NCBI RefSeq assembly: GCF_035594125.1
Contig: NC_087160.1
Location: 29,786,932-29,850,931, forward strand
Direction of reading: 5' to 3'
Origin: Scylla paramamosain
Taxonomy: Eukaryota > Arthropoda > Malacostraca > Decapoda > Portunidae
Length of the DNA: 64,000 bases
The translations under genes were made by a program, and so were the position numbers. The notes under the pieces are model-generated. The model did no database searches. It saw only the letters and a program-made list of their open reading frames with translations, and was not told the origin of the DNA. Positions 1 through 64,000 of this stretch are shown here, one piece after another; position 1 is the stretch's first letter; each line of letters begins with the position of its first letter.

Positions 1-1079
<1,079 letters not shown>

Positions 1080-1150
1080 GAAGATCTAAGAGCCGGTCGC
1101 CTATATCCTGTGAGTCTTACTTCCTTAGCTTTTAAGCACCGTCCACTACC
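1080..1150 (+). other. Presumed 5' UTR exon of the myosin gene
   Basis: It follows a good acceptor (tctccttccag) and runs without an upstream ATG into the start codon at 1151. Sarcomeric myosin genes commonly have a non-coding first exon spliced to the ATG-bearing exon. The assignment rests on the acceptor alone and needs a transcript. Confidence 0.5.
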
Positions 1151-12110
<10,960 letters not shown>

Positions 12111-12475
12111 TCGAAAGTCGAGATGCAGCAACGCCGATACTTGAAAACTCTGAAGAACAGTACAAAAATTCCTGCAGTTGCCGTCTGAATTTACACCATA
12201 ATACCAAAAGAGTTATTTTTTTTCTTTATATTTCTATAATCCTAAGTTCACCATACTCTTACATCGTAGCACAGATCGCATGGATCGCACTTACCCTTTG
12301 ATGACATATCATGATATCATGTTCGTAGGAACTGGCGGCGAAAATTACGACCAAAATATCCTTTTTTTTTTATTATTTCACTGTTTTCTATAGATCTATC
12401 TCATACCCATCAAAGATCATGATACCAATAATTAGGGTATTAGAAATGCGAAGTTATTAATAAACAAAATCTTCT
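12111..12475 (+). terminator. Myosin 3' UTR and poly(A) signal
   Basis: The stop codon TAA is at 12108-12110. A canonical AATAAA at 12459-12464 is the first convincing poly(A) signal downstream, giving a 3' UTR of roughly 360-380 nt. The cleavage site is not determinable from sequence alone. Confidence 0.6.
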
Positions 12476-14693
12476 AAGACTTATTATTTTTATTCATCCG
12501 AACCTATACCATCACCATTGCAAGTTGGAGAGAATAGAATATATTCACAGTATTACCTTTGCAAAAATGTGTACACTGTGTAGTTCTTCTCTACCCTTCA
12601 CAAGTATGAATATATCAACGTTGAGTTACATCAGCAACTTTAGATGAACAATGAACATTGTTGTATTGATTCAAATATTTCTTAGATTGCCAGTGCTTAG
12701 ATTGGCAAATTAGGGATTTTTAAAAGAAATGGAAACAGATATAAAACACCAAAGTCCAAACGTCTTGACCATGCCTGAGGAAAAATAAGGTGAAGTAAGT
12801 AAGGTAAGGTAAAATAAGGTCCATTGAAATTATATTCCATGTTGAAACTAAAATGCGAATGATGTTAAGTCTGCAGTAACATGGAAATGCAAAATATTGC
12901 AGCTGCAAATGACTTCAAGGCAAATAATCTGAGCTCATGCAGGCACTAAAAGAGGTTTCCGTAGACCTCGATGGGCAAGTCAAACTGGAGTTTTTGAAGC
13001 ATGCCTGTCATTTTTTTCAGTAGTATAGACTTAGACACTCCAGGACTGAATAACTGTAGAATGTTTACTGCGAGATGAAGGACTTTTCCGTTTTCATAAA
13101 TCCTACATCCCGAGTAGATATCTCTTTGTCAACTAACATTTTTTACATCATTAATTATGGGCATGCTCGTAGATGATCAGTATTTAGCACACTGTGTTGA
13201 GTGTGGTGTCACATTTTTTGGTGTTTGCGCGTCTCTTTTGTCAAAATTTATCATGTTTACTGTGAAGCGTGGTTACGTTGTTGTTGTGATGGGACGTAAG
13301 CTACTAAGAAGTGGTACATTCTTATCTTTGGCTGACGACTGCAAAATTGCGGTTGATGGTTTCATTGATTACTTCTTTTGTTTTTGTGCGGGAATAATTT
13401 ACTGATCTCCATATCCATCAGGTTTATAGTTCATTTTATACCAAGTGAAATCATAGTTTCTGACACTTTGAAGACTGTGGTCTAGGTAAAACTAAAGTCT
13501 TCACCCAGCAGCGGCACTGATTGCCTTTCCAGCATTATGATTACAAAGCGTGCTGTTATTTTGGACTATGCTTTATACCTAATTTTCAGGAAAAGTATCA
13601 CATCTATGAAGATACTCTTCATCATATATATGAGGCTGATACTGCTTCTTTTAAGTCTCTCATCCCCTCGATACTTCGTTAGGAAGGGTTAGCATCTGTA
13701 ATTAACTCCTTCATGTACTCCACGTGACTCAGGATGACTCAGGAAGCAAGTTATGGGTTTGTCTTATCTGGTCTTGCACTCCTCTCCTTACCCTTCTCCT
13801 ACTCCTCCCCCTCCTCATGTTGTTCCCGTTCTTCCTCCTTGTCTTGTCCTTCGACTTCTTCCACAATGGTGTTTGTGGCCTCAGCAACCTCCTTCACATC
13901 CTCCACTGTCAAGTCACCATATCCAGGCAGGGCTTAGACAGCAATAACAACAGTAAAAGAATTTATAAAAGAAAAAAAGAGAATTCCAGGAGTCATTAAA
14001 GATAGTGAGAAGAAGGGAAATGTAATACGTTAGCGTTTTAAAACAAAGGAGATGACAGTGAATTCCCTGGGAAGACAAAATTAGGAGTGAAAGGGAGGGA
14101 AAAGAACACCAAGCTCCGAACCAAGAGGGAACTTTGGAGTTATCAATATGAATGTAAATACGAGCCGCATGTTTAGAAATGTTATCAAGAAATTGAGAGC
14201 GAAAGACGTGGGGAGGAGTGTCGACTTGGAGAGTCAGGAAGACTCTCCAAGTCTGTCCAAATAGACAGAAGACAGGGAGACAAGCTAGACAGAGCTATCA
14301 GACCAGAAAGGGTCAAGATGGGCAAGCCGCCTGTCACAGTACCAGTAAGTAAAGTCTGACAGTTGTAATGCGACCCTCGGTAAAATGTGAATGTTATATC
14401 CTGATAGAGAGGGGATTGGATGGATATAGGATGTGTTTTCTTATTGATATATAGTTGCGAAGTCCGTGCAGAATGCATTTTATCACTGAGTTAATTGCGT
14501 GAAATAATTTCGAATCGAATATGTAATGTGAAATATTTTCTAAATATATAATGAAATTTATTTGAAGAGAGAGATTAATCCTTTTTTTTTTAGATTTATT
14601 CACTTATTATCTATTTATTTATTTATTATTGTTATTTTTTTTTTTTTTTTGAGGATGCTGTGTATAACGATCGGAAGTCGTATATGACAGTGT
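12476..14693. other. Intergenic region with no recognised gene
   Basis: Mostly AT-rich unique sequence. A short open frame at 13157-13405 (82 codons) has no recognisable motif. A pyrimidine-rich patch lies around 13780-13900. No supported gene, RNA or mobile element was recognised. Confidence 0.6.
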
Positions 14694-16805
14694 TTCTTTT
14701 TTTCTTATGTAGGAGGGCAACAAAAATCCAATGGAAAAAAAAAAAAAGGGCTTACTGAGATACCGGTCCCCGAATAGGTTCCGAAGCGATAGTAAAAATT
14801 GAAGGATAAGTGTCTTGAAACTTCCCTCTTGTGGGAGTTCAAGTCATATATATATATATATATAGGGAGGTGGAAATACAGAAGCAGGCAGGGAGTTCCA
14901 GAGTTTACCAGAGAAAGGGATGAATGATTAAGAATGCTGATTAACTCTTGCATTAGAGAGGTGGACAGAACAGGGGTGAAAGAAAGAAGAAAGTCTTAAG
15001 CTTATGCAGCGAGGCCGCAGGAGGAGGAGAGGCATATAGTTAGCAAGGTCAGAAGAGCAGTTAGCATGAAAATAGCGGAAAAAGATAGTAAGAGATGCAA
15101 CATTTCGGCGATGAGAAAGATGCTGAAGACAGTCAGTTAGAGGAGAAGAGTTGATGAGACGAAAAGCTTTTGATTCCACCCTGTCTAGAAGAGCAGTATG
15201 AATGGAATACTCCACAAACATGTGAAGCATTCACCATACATGGACGGATAAGGCCCCTGTACAGAGTTAGCAGCGGGAAGGGTGAGAAAAACTGGCGGAG
15301 ACATCTCAGAACACCTAACTTTATAGAAGCTGTTTTAGTTAGAGATGAGGTGTTCAGTTTTAGAGATAGATGCGATGGTAGTGGTGCCATCTGGTTGAAA
15401 TAAAGGAGAAAAGAAGAAGCAAAGTTAATGGAGATGTATTTAGCTAGGTGCCAGAAGTCACGAGGGGAATTAGATCTTGAAAGATTTTGACACTTTATAT
15501 TAATAAAGGAGTTTTTGGATAGTTTGAGAACAGACTTGCCATGATTCCGGGCAGAAATATAAAGCGCATGATATTTTGGTGATGGAAGGCTCAAGTACCT
15601 TTTGTGGACTACCTCTCTATCATGCACTATAGCACGAGAACAGGCTGTGTTAAACTAAGGTTTGGAAGGTTTTGGTCGAGAAAATGAGTGAGGAATGTAC
15701 ACCTCCATGCCAGACACTATCACCTCTTTTATGCACTCAGCACACAGAGACAGATCTCTGACAAGGAAGCAGTAGTCATTCCAAGGAAAATCAGCAAAAT
15801 ACCTTCTCAAGTCCCCCAAATAGCAGAGGCAAATTGCCAGAGGCACCAATGCTTTAGTGGATCCTGAGAAGGGATTGGAGGGATAGCACAAGACACAGTT
15901 ACGAGATTGTGATTGGAGGAGGCCAACGGAGAAGACGGTGAGAGCATAAGCAGAAGAATTAGAGGTTGGAAAAAGGTCAAGAATGTTGGGTGTATCTCCA
16001 AGACGGTCAGGAAAACGAATAGGGTGTTGCACCAATTGCTCTAGGTCATGGAGGATAGCAAAGTTAAAGGCTAGCTCACCAGGATGGTCAGTAAAGTGAA
16101 AGGAAAACCAAAGCTGGTGGTGAACATTGAAGTCTCCAAGAATGGAGATCTCCGCAAAAGGGAAGAGAGTCAAAATGTGCTCCACTTTGGAAGTTAAGAA
16201 GTCAAAGAATTCCTTATAGTCAGAGGAGTTTGATGAGAGGTATACAGCACAGATAAATTTAGTTTGAGAGTGACTCTGTAATCATAGCCAGATGGTGGAA
16301 AACTCGGAAGATTCAACAGCGTGGGCACGAGAGCAGGTTAAGTCGTTGCACACATATACATAGACGCAACATCTAGCTCTAGATTGAAAATGAGAATGGA
16401 GACAGTAGGAGGAAACAGAAAAGGGGCTACTATCAGTTGACCCAGACACCTGTATTTCAGTGAGGAAAAGAAAATGAGATTTAGCAGAGGAGAAATGATG
16501 TTCTACAGATTGAAAATTAGATCTAAGACCGCGAATGTTGCAGAAGTTAATGAAGAAAAAGTTGAGGGTGGGTGTCAAGACACTTAGGGTCGATACCAGA
16601 AGAGCAGTCCGACCAGGGGACATTTGTGGTCCCCTCCTCAGATGGGAACTCCGAGGTTGGTTTTAGGAGTCGCCATGGTAATTTTGAATTGTGGGTGAAG
16701 AGTGTGTGTGTGTAATTAGGTGCTTGTAGTTCTGTGTGAAGGAAGAGAGTTGTCTTTAGAGGGCAGGCTGTGACTGCCCTCCCTTGTGTTGTGAGACACA
16801 AAGGG
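14694..16805 (-). mobile_element. Family A Jockey-like LINE, copy 1, internally deleted
   Basis: Antisense copy whose poly(A)/3' end is at the left (tatgtaggagggcaac) and whose 5' end is near 16805. It retains most of the APE-type endonuclease (e.g. [12 protein letters not shown] and NILDLF, about 15960-16160), the connecting region, and the C-terminal part (ALLDRVESKAFRLINSS, about 15140-15200). The reverse transcriptase palm is missing: the frame passes directly from the LKLNTSS spacer to TKTASIKLGVLR at about 15340, so roughly 1.1 kb is deleted relative to the copy at 36869. Frameshifts are numerous and it cannot be active. A short (TA)n has expanded inside it at 14845-14864. Confidence 0.85.
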
Positions 16806-16929
16806 AAACGTTCAGTGAGGTCACAGCTGGGTTTAATAATAGATTCACAACATCCCCTGATCCAGTGCTTTAGATCTCACTAGGAGTAATTATCGTTTCG
16901 GCAGGTGCCTACTGCCTCCTTCTGTGTGA

Positions 16930-16930
<1 letters not shown>

Positions 16931-17024
<94 letters not shown>
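16931..17024. repeat. (TA)n microsatellite
   Basis: About 94 bp of TA repeat lying between two fragments of LINE family A. Confidence 0.95.
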
Positions 17025-17027
<3 letters not shown>

Positions 17028-17029
17028 GT

Positions 17030-17178
17030 AATAACAATGGGAGGGACCCCATCAGGTCCATAAGCCTTCTGAGGGTTATGGTCAACGAGGGTATGGCATG
17101 GCATCACTGCGAAGGATCATAGCATGAAATAGTCGGAAGGTGGAGGAGAGGAAGGAACGAATTAGGGGACCTTAGGAA
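17030..17178 (-). mobile_element. Family A LINE fragment (antisense)
   Basis: Antisense fragment around the start of the RT domain: the complement encodes [12 protein letters not shown] and HTLVDHNP, matching the copy at 38400-38560. Heavily mutated, and followed immediately by a sense-strand fragment of the same family. Confidence 0.75.
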
Positions 17179-17189
17179 GGTACTTTGAT

Positions 17190-17342
17190 TTTCCTTGGAA
17201 CGACTACTGCTTTCGTGTCAGAGATCTGTCTCTGTGTGCTGAGCTGATAGTGTCTAACATGGAGGCGTACATTCCTCACTCTTTCTCTCACCCTAAGCCT
17301 TCCAAACCTTGGTTTAACACAGCCTGTTCTCGTGCTACTTAA
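17190..17342 (+). mobile_element. Family A LINE fragment (sense)
   Basis: Sense-strand fragment encoding FPWNDYCF, then VRDLSLCAE, then [14 protein letters not shown]. These match the region between endonuclease and RT in the intact copy. It abuts the antisense fragment at 17030-17178, so the locus is rearranged. Confidence 0.75.
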
Positions 17343-17867
17343 ACCTACTCATAGTAGTGTTAAATTCACACTCGAAAACAGTTCGGTTCAAGTACTAAAA
17401 TTAGCCATCCGAATTACATTTCCTTAACCAACAAAATTAATGTACTTTTGGGATGGCCGGGAAACAAGAGCTGTTCAGGCTATAATACAGTACCCAAGGT
17501 CTAAAAAGATGGGTACAGCCGCAAGTACAGCGGCAAGTACAGCCGCTTTATGCCTACATTGAAGTGATTGTAAAATGAAGAGGCAGTGCCTGTACTTCAG
17601 GGGAATCGGACCGTAGTGTAAAAGATAACGGATGTAGTGAAAGAGAATAAAATTTTAGCTGAAAAAAAGGGTAGTGCTTGTAAAGAAAGAGAAAAAAAAA
17701 GGCAATAGTGAAACAAAACGAGACTAGTGGAAGAGGTAACTGCAGTATAACGGAGAAAGCAAGATCAAGCTTAAGACCCAAGCGGCGAGCGGCAAAACAA
17801 CATAAATGGCGAGCCAGTGAGATGTATTATTTTGGTTTATAGCCCTAGAAGTGCGTGTGAGGCCACC
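17343..17867. other. HIRA upstream region
   Basis: About 500 bp between the last LINE fragment and the HIRA start codon. It should contain the 5' UTR and proximal promoter. No TATA box is evident. Repeated motifs such as gtacagccgc (17514-17550) are present, without a known function. Confidence 0.4.
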
Positions 17868-60608
<42,741 letters not shown>

Positions 60609-60643
60609 GTGAGTTAGAGGACAGTTTGTGAACAAAACCCAAC

Positions 60644-60753
<110 letters not shown>

Positions 60754-60754
60754 A

Positions 60755-61528
<774 letters not shown>

Positions 61529-61562
61529 TGTAAATGGGCTGGAGATTCTCACAGGCATATTT

Positions 61563-62828
<1,266 letters not shown>

Positions 62829-63029
62829 GAGTATAAGGGATGTATTGGATATCTGCCTCTGCATTCATGTCCACAGAGCATTCACAGTGAAAATACTATC
62901 CACATTATTATCCGCATTTGCATTTTAAAACAACGAAAGATCCACATCAATATCCACAATCAGATTTTCAGATAACAAAAGCTCTGCCTCCATGTCAAAG
63001 AAACACGGAAGTTGCAGATCTGTGTGTGT

Positions 63030-63640
63030 GTATTTACCTAGTTGTGTCATGCAATGCCTGTACGCCCCACCTCTGTATTTAATATTATCCAACTTGGCCA
63101 AGTTATGAATAGTACTTACTTGCACCATATCTTTGTTTAGACAGTTCCATGTGTCAGCTACTCTGCAGAAAACTATTCTTTTTAATATTTCTTCTACAAG
63201 TTTTCTTTTTCAACTTCGTTCTGTGTCCTCTTGTGTCTTTTGTATCACACTTTACAGTATAATTTCTACCTACTAAAAAAAAGTAGCTTTCCTAATTCTT
63301 CTATTAGTCCATATACCTCAATTAAGTCTCTTCTCTCCCTTCTTTGTTCCACTGTTAGAAGGTTTAGTTTTTTCTAGTCTTTTCATAAATCATATTGCTT
63401 AAGCTTGGGACCATCTTGGTTGCTGCTCTTTATATCATTTCTTGATATATTTCTTTAAACTTGGTGACAACATCACAGCAGCATATTCCAATCCTGGACT
63501 AATCATTGATACAATTAGTTTTCATCATTTCTTCATCCAATTGTGCAAATGCAATTCTTATATTAGTAGATTCATTGTTTCTCCCATAATTTTGTTTATA
63601 TGGTTACTGTTACTGAGGTGCTGGTCTTGTGATGTTGGCA
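63030..63640 (-). mobile_element. LINE 3'-end fragment, antisense (family B-like)
   Basis: Begins with tatttacctagttgtgtc, close to the left end of the fragment at 23570 (tatttacgtagttgtattg). The body is similar antisense text (gcttaagcttgggaccatc, then ttggttgctgctctttat). Coding remnants are strongly eroded. Confidence 0.55.
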
Positions 63641-63644
63641 ATCA

Positions 63645-63960
63645 TGGACCTCTACCTTTCCCTCTCATCTGCCATCCTTACAATCTTCAATATGTTGTAT
63701 CTTCTCAGAACCGATGTTCTCCAACAAGCTGTCCAGAAACTTGATTTTCTGTCATACTCGTGCTCTTCCTAATAGACAATCCCTTTCTGATCCTCTCTGT
63801 ACGTGTCCCAAGAACGTCAGTTGTCGTTTTCTGACACAATTCAATAACTTTCTCGTTACCCCAGCCCAGTGCAACACTTCTTAAAACTGAAAACTTTCAA
63901 CTTGCTTCATAATCCTTCCACTGACCATCGTTTCCACTCTAATGTGCTATTTTTTCTTTG
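63645..63960 (-). mobile_element. RTE-like LINE C-terminal fragment, antisense
   Basis: The complement encodes RKRQLTFLGHVQR in one frame and FLDSLLENIGSE in another, the familiar end of RTE/craft-type polymerases (R-L-FLGHV-R). Truncated by the window end region. Confidence 0.6.
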
Positions 63961-64000
63961 TTATCACCATAGTTTCATTTTTCTTTTTTTTTTTTCTTTA

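Noticed and set aside
12111..12200. Frameshift hypothesis for the missing myosin tail
   Set aside because: Neither other frame downstream of the stop resembles the conserved insect tail.
13157..13405. 82-codon open frame between the two genes
   Set aside because: No motif, no splice context, and composition matches surrounding non-coding DNA.

Overview
This is nuclear DNA of an arthropod, most likely a decapod crustacean and probably a brachyuran crab. The evidence is a spliced muscle myosin heavy chain gene with arthropod-like sequence, perfect TTAGG units (the arthropod telomere motif), very dense (TA)n, (CT)n and (GT)n arrays, and many copies of a non-LTR retrotransposon that I recognise from crab genomes. 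The species cannot be settled from the window.

Layout. 1-1150: upstream region and 5' UTR of the myosin gene. 1151-12110 (+): a complete sarcomeric myosin heavy chain gene. Twenty coding exons join in phase to 1,907 codons, with a poly(A) signal near 12459. 12465-17867: intergenic, with a retrotransposon copy and rearranged fragments of the same family. 17868-60608 and beyond (+): a HIRA histone-chaperone gene. I reconstructed 16 coding exons, from the 13-residue first exon to well inside the C-terminal Hira domain; the last exon(s) lie past the window edge. Its introns hold most of the mobile DNA.

Mobile DNA. Family A is a Jockey-like LINE with an almost intact copy at 36869-39992 and at least seven damaged or rearranged copies. 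CR1/L2-like LINE 3' ends share a TTATGTTC-type tail. There are other degenerate LINE fragments, three GIY-YIG (Penelope-like) remnants that abut (TA)n arrays (two with long inverted repeats), a solo LTR with a 4-bp target duplication nested inside a LINE copy, a possible pogo-like MITE inside a TA array, and interstitial telomere-like repeats in HIRA intron 1.

The two host genes are unrelated in function: muscle thick filament versus replication-independent H3.3 deposition. Both are on the + strand, about 5.8 kb apart. The points most worth checking are: an in-frame UGA UGA in HIRA exon 8 that a +1 shift resolves perfectly (assembly indel, allele, or recoding); the early stop of the myosin tail; the TA-bounded Penelope-like elements with inverted repeats; the nested solo LTR; and the sense/antisense LINE palindrome at 47536-49331. 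No tRNA, rRNA or CRISPR was seen.
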